Positions 11,840 through 21,662 of a DNA stretch of 64,000 nucleotides are shown here, piece by piece. The position numbers were made by a program, and so were the translations under genes. The number at the start of each line of letters is the position of its first letter. Positions within the stretch are counted from its first letter, which is position 1. The stretch is from the NCBI GenBank assembly GCA_933228895.1, contig OW121853.1, positions 8,066,494 to 8,130,493 on the forward strand, read 5' to 3'. The notes under the pieces were generated by a model, which searched no databases, was not told the DNA's origin, and was given only the letters and a program-made list of their open reading frames with translations. The stretch is from Platycnemis pennipes (Eukaryota; Arthropoda; Insecta; Odonata; Platycnemididae).

Positions 11840-13004
11840 TTGTATACATATATTATTCGGAAACCATATTTGTCACAGTACTCACCATTTTGCTTAAAAT
11901 CCTCGTATTTTGTAGCTAAATCATTCAATATTTAAAAAAAAAAAAACCTCCACACATTTTTAAAATATTGACAGACGGAAGATTTTCTGAAAGATTCACC
12001 CAACCACCACTTTCATCAACTACATCGGCCATTTCAAACAAAATATATTCATTACCAGGCGTATTTTTTCCCGAGTACACCATATTTGACAGCCAGCAGG
12101 AAGAAAATCTGTAATGATAAAAGGTGAATGTCGTTTCTTATCCCCTCCATCTGAGCTGCTTCAAAGACCTAGGAAAAATATACTCATTTTTTTAAAGTTC
12201 CAGGTTCGATTCCTGGTTTGAATTATGTGCTTACATTTGTTAAAATTAGGTTTGCCAATTTAAGGGAGAGGAAGACTTATTTCTTTTACTCAGTAAAATG
12301 TTTAAATTTTAATGTAATCCTATCTTTTTTCTTTGTTTTACGAACGAAGCCCTTTATTCCTGCAATCATTTTACGTTTTTCATTCGAGAATTTATTAAAT
12401 TGTGTAGTCGTCGAAATCGTCAAAATTTCTTGATAGTTTTCGATTATTTTCCGATCATTGGCCGTCGTCATTTTCGCCTCCGAATGGAGACATCGATGAT
12501 GATTAAACGCTTCGTCCTAGTATTGTTGTAAACTGCATTGTGTATTTTGATATAACGTTAGAAGGAACATACATATGGACTTAGTGCTCGTGCTACTCAC
12601 GGATGAAGTGGTTTTTTTCCTCTCAGTAAAACTTAGAAAACAGTAAGATGGACAATGGAATTTATAAAAAAAAACGCGAACGCGGAAAGAAATGCAAAAC
12701 ATTTCTCCAAAATCAGAGATAAATTGATGAACGAATTGTGCTCAAATGCATCAACTCAACAGTGAAAAATGTGGAAATACGCAAACGAACGTCGTGTATG
12801 TAGTTTAAATGGGTTAAATTTTTACTAGCACTTATGGAATAGAATCAACGCAACACGGAATAAATTGCATTATTACTCATCTTCAATAACCTTTACGAAG
12901 GAAGTTAGTGATGCCACTGCTGTGGGCATCAATGCTTAGGAAAACTTCATAAGACGCTGAAGAATACGAAGCGTTTTGTTCCGAGTAGGCGGGAACTAAG
13001 CCAC
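11840..13004. other. Gene-free stretch with an isolated B-box-like arm
   Basis: At 12200-12216 CCAGG, TTCGATT, CCTGG forms a perfect tRNA T-arm, with a canonical B-box GGTTCGATTCC. No acceptor stem or anticodon arm can be folded around it. It may be what is left of a tRNA-derived SINE. Confidence 0.4.
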
Positions 13005-13030
13005 GGGGGGGGGGGGGGGGGGGGGGGGGG
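13005..13030. repeat. Run of 26 consecutive G
   Basis: An uninterrupted G run at the outer edge of an inverted arm. It may be able to form a G-quadruplex, and its true length in the genome is uncertain because such runs are sequencing-error prone. Confidence 0.9.
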
Positions 13031-13059
13031 TTCTTCTGGTTTTCAACCCCCTTCACCCC

Positions 13060-13410
13060 CCTAAATTTTTTCCCATTAATTTTGTTGTTTTGATTTTAAC
13101 TGGGTGTGATAATCCATATTACACTGCATATAATTCAAGTGTTAAGTGTCTTGAAACGTGATCACTACTTTTATGCATGAGTGTGGCTAATAATAGTTCT
13201 TTTCAATCTGATTGTGAGTTGTATGCATGGGTTGAAATTCTGGTCTGAGGCCGGTCGAATTAACTGCTTCATAACGAGGTAAGCAGTGAACTTTAACCAG
13301 TGAGAAGAGATTAGTATAGGCACTGTAAAAGTAAATACCGAGCACTGAAAATTAAGGGAAGAGAACTGTAACATGTCGGCACCGAATGGGCAAGGCTGAT
13401 TTGTTTCAAG
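13060..13410 (+). repeat. Left arm of inverted repeat around a LINE insertion
   Basis: Words in this arm recur in reverse order and orientation at 15846-16040: TTTTCCCATTAATTTTGTTG, AACCAGTGAGAAGAGAT, GGCACTGTAAAAGTAAATAC, AGCACTGAAAATTAAGGGAA, TGTCGGCACCGAATGGGCAA and GGCTGATTT. The arm is about 150 bp longer on the left because of indels. It runs directly into the LINE frame. Confidence 0.7.
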
Positions 13411-15652
13411 TTCGCAAATACGACGGTATGAAAGAGGAATTAAGGGAAGCGTTTAATTTATTTAGCGAACAAGGCAAAGGATTAAATACAGAGGATTCAT
13501 GGAGAGGATTTCTTGAGGTCACTCGTAACGCAGTTAATAAATACATACCAAGTAAATATATTAGTGATAATACAGAGCCAAGGTGGTATAACGCGGAGGT
13601 TAGGAAATCACTAAAGCGACAAAGGGTATGCCACGCTAGGATGAAAAATGCAGGACGGGGTGTATCGGTAGAGGAAAAAAATGAGCTAGTTCAAAACTAT
13701 AAAAAATCGAGAGCATTAGCAAGGAAATCATGTCGGAAAGCGTTATCATATTTCAAGAGCAAGATGTTAGAAGAATATCTAGATAGCAATCCTAATGCGT
13801 TTTGGTCATATGTGAGAGAGCTTCAGGGAAATAGGTCCACAGTGCACACACATAAAAACGATAAAGGAATTAGAGGCACCAGCAGTGTAGAAAAAGTCAA
13901 TACTTTAAACACCTTCTTCCAAAGCGTATGCAACTCATCGTCACACAACGCAGTGGAACCACCGCCGAACACTTTCAGTGAGCAAATGCCCGAAATAAAC
14001 ATTTCATGTCGCGGAATAGAGCAGCAGTTAAAAAGCATTACCAAAAACAAATCACCAGGTCCCGGTCAAATTCCTTCCAGAGTATATAAAACATTAGCTT
14101 CTGAAATAGCCCCCTATCTAGAACTAATATTCAATAAAACACTAGGGAACCACACAGTAGGTACCCAAGGATTGGAAAGTAGCTAACATTACACCTATAT
14201 TTAAAAGCGGTGATAGGGAAGAACCAAGTAACTACAAACCCATTTCACTCACGTCAATCTCTTGTAAGATATTTAGGCACATTGTAGTCAGTTCGATCAT
14301 GGGGCATTTGGATAGTCAGGGATTACTCATAAACAGCCAACATAGGTTCCGGAAAGGTAGATCTTGCGAGACACAATTAGCTTTATTCTTACACGATATT
14401 TTAGTACACGGCGAAAACAGTACTGAAGTTAATGCGATATTTTTAGATTTTAAAAAGGCTTTCGATAAAGTTCCTCATGATAAATTAATCTTGAAGTTAG
14501 AGAGTTTTGGTATAAATAAAGACGTTGTATGTTGGGTAAAAGAATTCTTAAGTGGGGAGAGCAGAGGGTTGTCATAGATGGTATCGTGTCGGACACAATC
14601 AAAGTCACATCGGGATTCCCCAGGGTAGCGTTGTAGCTTCGATTTCTTTTATACATAAACGATTTGGGTACCGTAGTTAGTAGTAAGCTTGGACTTTTTG
14701 GAGACGATGCGGTAGTGTACAGGGGTATATCAAAAGAAGAGGACAGGAAATCGCTTATCAAGGATTTAGATGCAGTTCAAGAGTGGTGCGACAAATGGCA
14801 GTTAGAACTTAACCTTAAAAATTGTGTAGCTATCAATTTTTGGAGGAGGAATGATTCGATAGAGCGTACCTACAAAATTAGTAGCACGAAGATCGAAAAC
14901 GTTGAAGCCATAAGATATTTAGGTGTAACAATCACTAAAGATTTATCGTGGGGAAGGCACATCCTGGAAATGTGCGGCCGAGCGAAGAGAAAGCTAGGAT
15001 TTATAAAAGGAGTACTTGGAAAATGTGATGAGAAGACAAAAGAGCGATGCTATTTTTCACTAGTTAGGCCCCACCTTCAGTATGCAGCCAGTGTATGGGA
15101 TCCGAATGAATTAGGTTTGATCAGAGAACTAGACAGTGTGCAGCGTAGAGCAGCTAGGTTCGTCAAAAGGTGTTACGATAGGTTGAGTAGTGTTTCAGAA
15201 TTAATACAAGAATTAGGGTGGGAATCATTATCAGAGCGTAGGTTAAAGTACGGATTGAATCTATTAGAGAAATTTCAATCGGATAGCTTTACTGAAGATG
15301 TTAGGCACATATTAAAAACACCAGCGTATTATGCTAGATTCGACCAGATAAATAAGATTAGAGAGATAGATTGTCGAACCGATAGATTCAAAATGGCATT
15401 TTCCCCCGTACTATAAGAGAACAGAATAGGCAGCATAGCAAAGGGATAGGTAGGGGAAATATTTTAGAGTAGTCTGTAGTGCATGAAGCATGTATTAACC
15501 CCTCAAATACTATAGACACTAACAGTCAAGTTGCATGAGACAATATAGTTGCTAGTTTGCATGTTAGTGGTGCATGCTTGGTGACTTCACCCCCTGCTAC
15601 ACACCCTCGTGGTGGCTTGTAGGGTATAGTGTAGATGTAGATGTAGAAGTTA
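13386..15652 (+). mobile_element. CR1/Jockey-like LINE, endonuclease lost, reverse transcriptase broken
   Basis: Most of a LINE second open frame lies here in several frames. 13386-14186 holds the linker before the polymerase (PRWYNAEVRKSLKRQR, NPNAFWSYVRELQG, KNKSPGPGQIPSRVYK). 14187-14298 continues shifted (NYKPISLTSISCKIF). 14299-14577 holds FRKGRSCETQLALF and FLDFKKAFDKVPHDKL. 14580-15416 holds the catalytic box as LFGDDAVVYRG and a long C-terminal region (KYLGVTI-like, LVRPHLQYAASVWDP, LDSVQRRAARFVK). At least three frameshifts lie near 14150, 14180 and 14575-14660, and the usual Ala of the FADD box reads Gly. The upstream endonuclease is missing. The first codons of the 13386 frame come from the neighbouring inverted arm. 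The 3'UTR ends in GTAGATGTAGATGTAG. Confidence 0.85.
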
Positions 15653-15845
15653 CGCAAGACTTAGTCCCCCCCGGGGCAAATTTCTGGCTACGTGCCTGGC
15701 GGGAACCATTCCTTTACCAAGTATTCTTCATCGTCACTCGTATGCCATATTACGTATGCCCCCTCCTGTATCTTATTACCTACTTTGGGTACCTGCAGGC
15801 ACGTAGCCATAAATGTGCTTCGGGGGGGGGGGGCTAAGTCTTACG
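15653..15845. mobile_element. 193-bp foldback MITE at the LINE 3' end
   Basis: Left end CGCAAGACTTAGTCCCCCCC and right end (reading inward) CGTAAGACTTAGCCCCCC are inverted repeats of about 45 bp that continue through GCACATTTATGGCTACG-type sequence and CACGTGCC-like words. It carries a run of 12 or more G near 15825. No coding capacity. It sits exactly between the LINE tail and the right arm of the inverted repeat. Confidence 0.65.
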
Positions 15846-16040
15846 AAACTTGAAAAAAATCAGCCTTGCCCATTCGGTGTCGACATGTTACAAATCTCTT
15901 CCCTTAATTTTCAGTGCTTGGTATTTACTTTTACAGTGCCCATACTTATCTCTTCTCACTAGCAAAGTTCACCGCTAAAATCAGAACAACAAAATTATTG
16001 GGAAAAAATTTCGCTGAAGCACCAGAAGCCCTTTTAACCC
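15846..16040 (-). repeat. Right arm of inverted repeat around a LINE insertion
   Basis: Inverted partner of the arm at 13060-13410. Between the arms lie the LINE and a foldback element, so the arms may be the two ends of an older element that was split by these insertions, or two inverted copies of one repeat. Confidence 0.7.
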
Positions 16041-16045
16041 TTAAT

Positions 16046-16147
16046 GTTGGTTAGAAGATTAATTTATTCACTAAAATTCTTTTCTCGTTTTCATCTTAAC
16101 GATTTCGTGTACAAAATTGCGATTTCGGTTCCGAGTAAACGCCCCCA
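16046..16147 (-). mobile_element. CRE-MITE fragment F (left end, inverted)
   Basis: About 100 bases of the family's left end in reverse orientation, finishing at GAGTAAACGCCCCCA. It breaks at the word GGTTAGAAG, the same point at which copy D (31.5 kb) is deleted, so this position may be a break hot spot. Confidence 0.75.
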
Positions 16148-16689
16148 TTAAAATTAAGCCTTAGAGTACGAACGGTGAGTCCCGAATGCAGGGAGTGGAA
16201 TAGAAAACAGGAAAAGGTCGACGTGGAAAGTGATCCAAATATCAAGGGGCTAAAACATGGGGAAGATCAGAGAGAGGTTCGCAAAAGGTTCAATTACGTC
16301 CCCTCTCTTTCCGATTGCCTTCATCTTTTTCTGTTACTCTTCTTACCACTCCAGCAATCAGGATCTCCGTTAATCTCGGAGTCGATCACCAACGGTTCAT
16401 TACAAGAGTATCTCATTACAAGCGAAATTTCCCCGGAAGTGTAATGTAATGGTTTTTAATGGTTCGAGGCACATCTAAAGTGTGTACAAAGAGGGCCCTA
16501 TCTCTTCGTTTACAAAATTTTACGCCCGAGTCATCTAAATATAGGTCAGCCCCTGGCGCGAGTTTCGGCGGGTGAGGGTGGAACTAATCTGTCTGATCCA
16601 ATTCTGTTTTAATGTAAGTTCTAGGGTTATCCCGTGGTGACTCCCCACTCCAAGGATATCATTCTCTTATCCAACAAATAACAACAAAT
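16148..16689. other. Gene-free spacer
   Basis: No exon or repeat is recognised between the CRE-MITE fragment and the next LINE fragment. Confidence 0.35.
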
Positions 16690-17466
16690 TTGATTAAATA
16701 TCTTGGAATAAGACTGACACATGATCTTTCCTGGGGAAAACACATGCGTGAAATAATGTGTCAAGCGAATCGTAAACTGGGATTCATCAACAGAGTACTG
16801 GGTAAATGTGACGAAAATGTACGAGAAATCAGCTACTTTTCCCTTGTTAGGCCTCATTTGGAATATGCTGCCAGTGTATGGGATCCCTACGAATCCGGTC
16901 TAAGTAATGAACTTGAACGTGTGCAGCGAAGATCGGCAAGATTTGTAAAGGGACGGTACGATAACCTTATTAGCGTAACCAGTCTATTAAATGAATAAAA
17001 ATGGGAATCATTGTCATATCGCAGGTTGAAATTTATACTTAATCTCTCAAACAAATTCCAAGATAATATTTTCAGTGATGACGTTAAAAATATTTTGCGA
17101 ACCCCAACCTACTATGGTACCGGATCATAGTTACAAATAAGTTAAATTGATTGCCGAACTGACGGATTCAAAATGTCCTTTTTCCCTCGTACAATTAGGG
17201 ATATGAATAGCGGTAAATATGTCCAATACGAGTGATTGAATCCATAACATAGGTAGTTGCATGTTGGTGTAAGGACTTGAAGGTAACCCAACTAACAGCA
17301 TGTTTTTGCATGCGTAGTTTATTATTTTATCTTTTTAAATATTGCAGTTTAGACTAATATATTAATACTAATCCTTTTAAATGTATGATATGTAGTGCAT
17401 GTTTGGTGAGAATTCACCCCCTGCCACACACCTTTAAGGTGGCTTGCAGGGTATTATGTAGATGTT
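16690..17466 (+). mobile_element. Second CR1/Jockey-like LINE fragment, 3' part
   Basis: The frame at 16690-16998 reads KYLGIRLTHDLSWGKH, NRKLGFINRVLGKCDE and LVRPHLEYAASVWDP, closely related to the C-terminal part of the 13.4-kb LINE. A stop at 16996-16998 and later shifts kill it. The 3'UTR repeats the other copy's end (CACCCCCTG, CACACACC, GGTGGCTTG, AGGGTAT, TGTAGATG), which defines a conserved 3' terminal segment. Severe 5' truncation is typical of LINE insertion. Confidence 0.8.
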
Positions 17467-19417
17467 TATTACCGAACTTTCCTTGTCTTTGAAATGCCCT
17501 CAAATTCCCCATTGAATTTTTTAATCAGATAACTATTCTTCTCTCGTAATATTATCTTTCCTTGTGCCTTTTTTCCACTCGCCCTCTCGAAAGCATCAAA
17601 CAAAGGGTGAACGCTCTTTTCTTACGAGAGGGTTACCGGGTTAATTAGTTATTCACATGTGAAAATACTGTCATAAAAAAGTAAACAATTGGAGCATGGA
17701 ATAACCACAAAGCTCAACATTATAGTACGGTCAATTAAACGGGTCTCGGGTTGTAGAATCAAAAAAGTTCCAAGTCGCCTTAACACAATACATTTTATTT
17801 TAAATGCCATTTAATAATCACAATATTACAGTTGGTTTGGAAGACAGAATGAATGCTCTAAACTTGAGGGATTGGGAGACTATTTTAAATTTCTTCACAT
17901 CATAGGTAAATTTAAGATATTTTTATCTTAATTCTCACGCATTAGCTCATAAAATCACCACAAAAAATGAAACATTACTACAGTATTAAGCAATTACATT
18001 TCTAAACGATGAGGGTAATCAATCGCTCGCAACAGCATACACAGATAAAAAAGGAAATTGACAGTATCCTGACCACTTTATCAGTACATCCACTAAAAAA
18101 TCGGAATTAAAAACAACTTATACTGACGCTCATATCAACAACAGATATGTATTACAGTTCCTTTCCTCGATATAAAATTATTAGTCAAGAATGATCACCC
18201 AAATGTTTGAGATAATACTCATTCATAGGCGTTATGAACACTAAATACGTGAGATGAGAAGAAAACTCTACTCTTTCAGAAAAACCTCTATTGAGAGAGC
18301 AATAATTGAGCAATGGGCATCAAAAGAAACCTTATTCCAGCAACATTTGTAATCCCATTCGCAAATTTGCAATACATGTTTAAAAAAATAGAATGTTGAG
18401 AAATTATTAATAAATATTTTCGTCACTCCAGTGAGTAATAATATCACATCGTAACTATAAAAATGCGATTATGTCTTAGGGACCTCTTACTTATTGCAAA
18501 TCATTTCTAAATGGGCGAGTGAATTATGTACCAAGCCTACTTGCATCCACAGCGGTCAAAAAGTGAGGTTGTCTGTCAAGATGGTGGATCGGGGAGAAAG
18601 AGTGTGAACGAAACCTTCGTAAGCAGGCATTGCCGCATGAAGGTGCCAACGCCAGTGACTCCCAACTCCGTTGGTGCTTTAAAAAATTTAGGTCAGCTCT
18701 TCCATTCATTTAATTTTCCAGCATTTTTACGCTTTCCTGCATCGCATAGGGCTGCTACTTGAATGTTCATTGAACTGCCTTATCCCCACCACACCATTTT
18801 TTGTCATTTACACTTGACATCCCCTGACCCTCTCCAAACTTGTGATCTTCAACCACTAGGATGAATTTCTCCTCACGGTAAATATTTAAATTCAAATGAG
18901 ATATATAGAGCTTATGCACGTAAAAATTTAACAACTTATCCGGCCGTCAAAACACGTTAGCATTCTTGCTTAATGTAGAAAATCAATCTCAAGGGCCCCA
19001 ATTAAATACTGATTTTGACAGTGAAAAATGATTTTTAAGCTGTGGAATAAGGTATTTCATACCGGAATATGAAGAAAAACATGCAGGCATTAGTGGCAGT
19101 GGAACAATATAAAATTCGATAAAAACAGCTATAAGGCATTAACCAATAATTGTGCTGTTTTGAAGCAATCTTGACCCTCCACGTAAAGAAGTGGCCCTGT
19201 AACATCAATCTCTGAATTAATTCCAATCTACAATCCAATCATTGTAATTAGGCAATTTCATTTTCACGAAAATCATATCAAAACTGAGTAATTGTTCAAC
19301 TTTTCCCTATGAAGTAAAAGAGGGCATTAAATCTCACTGATAAACGAGTAAATAATTTTTTATCAACAAACCTACGGTCATAAAATAGTTCAGAGTAATG
19401 CAATTAAAAAGAGCATT
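17467..19417. other. Repeat-poor stretch, possible 3'UTR of the minus-strand gene
   Basis: No transposon copy is recognised, in contrast to both sides. A TTTATT at about 17793-17798 reads AATAAA on the minus strand and could end the transcript of the exon at 19418-19701, which would give a 3'UTR of about 1.6 kb. This is inference from position and repeat depletion only. Confidence 0.3.
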
Positions 19418-19701
19418 TCAGAGCTCGGTGTGTTTTGAAGGAAATTTCTTCAAAATGGCGTAATATAGATTTTGAAACGCATAAATGCTAACGCTTAATA
19501 TCATAGTTAAAACCACCGCAAAAACCACGCCCAAGAAACTGCCATCGATGATCGAGTCCGATGACTTTCCAGAAGAGCTTGACGTGGATTCGAAGCCGGA
19601 TCCACCACCGCCGCCACGTCCTTGTTCTGCCATCAACCGTTTCATTGCCTCCAAGCGGTCTCTCAGTTCTTCCACGGACTCGGTGAGTTCCGCTGTGTAA
19701 T
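19418..19701 (-). CDS. Last coding exon of a small single-pass membrane protein ending HTEL
   Basis: The minus-strand frame is open from a likely acceptor (TCGCTAATAG, exon starting at 19701) to TGA at 19420-19418. It reads a hydrophilic, coiled-coil-like start (TAELTESVEELRDRLEAMKR), a Gly-rich then Ser-rich spacer (GRGGGGGSG, STSSSSGKSSD), one membrane segment (FLGVVFAVVLTMILSVSIYA) and a short tail with KKFPSKHTEL. There is no in-frame ATG before the upstream stop at about 19714-19716, so at least one more exon must lie between about 19.75 and 21.5 kb; I could not find it. The layout suits a tail-anchored or type II protein, and HTEL resembles an ER retrieval signal if the tail is luminal. 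The family is not recognised. PAF1 lies upstream in divergent orientation, so the two genes may share a promoter region. Confidence 0.6.
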
Positions 19702-20799
19702 CTATTAGCGATAAAAATGTTTATCATAATGTGAACTACCAACAGACCGAATGAAAAATATACTGAAAAATTTATTTTGTGGCTTACTAATATCCGCCGC
19801 AGTTTTGTTCTGCATTGTGTGCCTCTTGATTCACAGCAGTATCTTCTTGCGAATCACAGATATGTCTGTGTTCCAATTATTTAACACCCTATGCTTTTAT
19901 ACGAGGAACAACTTTCAGGTGCCGATGAAAATAACTTTTAGAAATTGGGATAATTTGCACACCCCTTTTCCAAACAATGATATCGATCGAAACCAGCGCG
20001 CATGCTCAACCAATATCTGCAGGCAAATGTTTCATGTTCAGGTCCGAGGTATGTACTACTCCACGCTTCCACTCGTTCGTGGCGAAAAATCAAAACATTG
20101 GCGTGTTTGTAGTAAAGGAGAAGGCGGCTTTCGAATATATGCATGGAACAAGTCTCCTTTTCAGTCAATTAATTATTATCAAACCGTCTAATTAGAGCAT
20201 GTGCTTCAAAATTTAAATTAAAAGAGTGATTTAATTTGGGCTCTTATTCAAGCAGTGTGGCTATTCCTATCTTGCAATGTGTTTCTCTCATTTGAGTAGT
20301 CGAAAATATATAATGCTGCTCTGACAACTCCTATGCTAATCATATACTCCTATATACTATGCTGCTCTGGCAACAGATATTATTTTCTAAGCTCAATATA
20401 CATGCCACATTTTAGTTGAATATCATGTGATATTCAACTGAGTAAACTATGATGAATACCGCGGCAAGTTTTACTGACCACGAGAGGTCTTTGTCCAAGC
20501 TATTCCTACGAGATTATTTGTTTTTTTAACCCTGTCTTGGCCCATTACTCAAAGTTCTTGTTTTACGTAACTCCGTACGATAAGTAAATGACAAGCGCGA
20601 ATTAATCGTGCTGATCAGGGTCGTAGACACGCGATACTTTACACACTTCCTGGTCCTAGTTAAAAGAAGGTTCTGATCCTCCTCTTGGGGGATCGCAATT
20701 TTGAAAGCACAATCGCGCGCAACCTACATTGTCGCAAGCTACGCTTTCATTGAGTGTAATTTTTTTGCATCCGGACTATTCTATTGGTCCATATACCCC
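19702..20799. other. Upstream region of the minus-strand exon, probable intron
   Basis: The plus-strand frame at 19751-20191 and its minus-strand shadow show no known domain. Given the acceptor at 19702-19703 on the minus strand, this is most easily read as intron of that gene. Confidence 0.3.
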
Positions 20800-20985
20800 T
20801 GGGATCCCAATGGGCATTTTCCTGTCGTCAGGGTTTACCAGGGGCTGAACCAACAGAGCTTGGCCAACATCCATACCCTAGGTGGAGAAAAACCCACCCA
20901 GGCGGGACTCAAACCCGCGACCCTTGGATTATCAGTCGAGGACTTTACCTCCCCGCCAGCTAACATAGGAATATATTAGGTGGCA
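20800..20985 (-). repeat. tRNA-derived SINE
   Basis: On the minus strand the sequence begins with a tRNA-like head: an A-box-like TAGCTGGCGGGGAGGT, then a cloverleaf-like segment and a B-box GGTTTGAGTCC (20905-20915 on the plus strand) inside a stem CGCGGG..CCCGCC. It continues into a non-tRNA body (GGGTGGGTTTTTCTCCACC, AGGGTATGG, TTGGCCAAGCTC). The mismatched acceptor end excludes a functional tRNA gene. Confidence 0.6.
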
Positions 20986-21600
20986 TTTCCAAACGGCCAA
21001 CGATTGTATTGATTAGGTATATAAAATGGTATACATGAATCGTTCAGGGAATGAAAGGTGGATGTAGTACATGAAGATATTTCCTCATTCGGTCGAACCT
21101 CGCGGTCTCACATGACACGCACTGCATTATAATCATCTGGGAGTATATGAATCATATGGTATGATGCATACGATATAGTATCCATAATCACAGAGTATTT
21201 ACTCTGTGCCATAATTATGGTTATTATAGGAGCATATGAACAATCCAAGATAATCGGTATCCATGGGCATCATCGGCGTAATTTATGACTACTGAACTAG
21301 TGACTATATTTGTCCATGGGCTGCATCATGGGGCCACATATTATTAATTATTATAATTTTCTTTGTTGCCTCGGGACGTTTTATTGGAAACTTGAAGACG
21401 AACATCCCGGAAAACAAGTGACAAGCGATATTGCGGAAACACGCCAACCTTAGCCGCCTTAGCGAAGTTATATACAGTTGGCCTTATTTGTGTCTTTGCT
21501 GTCGTCGTTTATGAGGTTTGTTTAGTTGATATCCGTTGTGCTTTCCTTCGGTGATAATTCATGAGTTTATTGACGGTCCACACCGCCATATCCAGCGAAG
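20986..21600 (+). promoter_or_regulatory. PAF1 upstream region and 5'UTR
   Basis: This covers the 600 bases before the PAF1 start. No canonical TATA box with a clear initiator is visible. Composition becomes less AT-rich from about 21360, where several CG dinucleotides cluster; this fits a dispersed housekeeping-type promoter. The transcription start is probably within about 21400-21550. It may also serve the divergent minus-strand gene, but no experimental start can be read from sequence. Confidence 0.4.
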
Positions 21601-21662
21601 ATGCCTCCTACTATACAAACGAATGAAAGAGACAATCGCCCGATTCGAAGTGGGGAGCGCAA
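21601..21662 (+). CDS. PAF1: PAF1 exon 1 (start codon)
   Basis: [20 protein letters not shown], donor GTAAAT at 21663; ends with two bases of a split Lys codon. Confidence 0.95.

Noticed and set aside
12200..12216. Possible tRNA gene with canonical T-arm
   Set aside because: No acceptor stem, D-arm or anticodon arm folds around it; probably chance or SINE remnant.
19751..20191. 146-codon plus-strand frame near the minus-strand exon
   Set aside because: Hydrophobic start gives a membrane-like look, but there is no splice context and no family resemblance.
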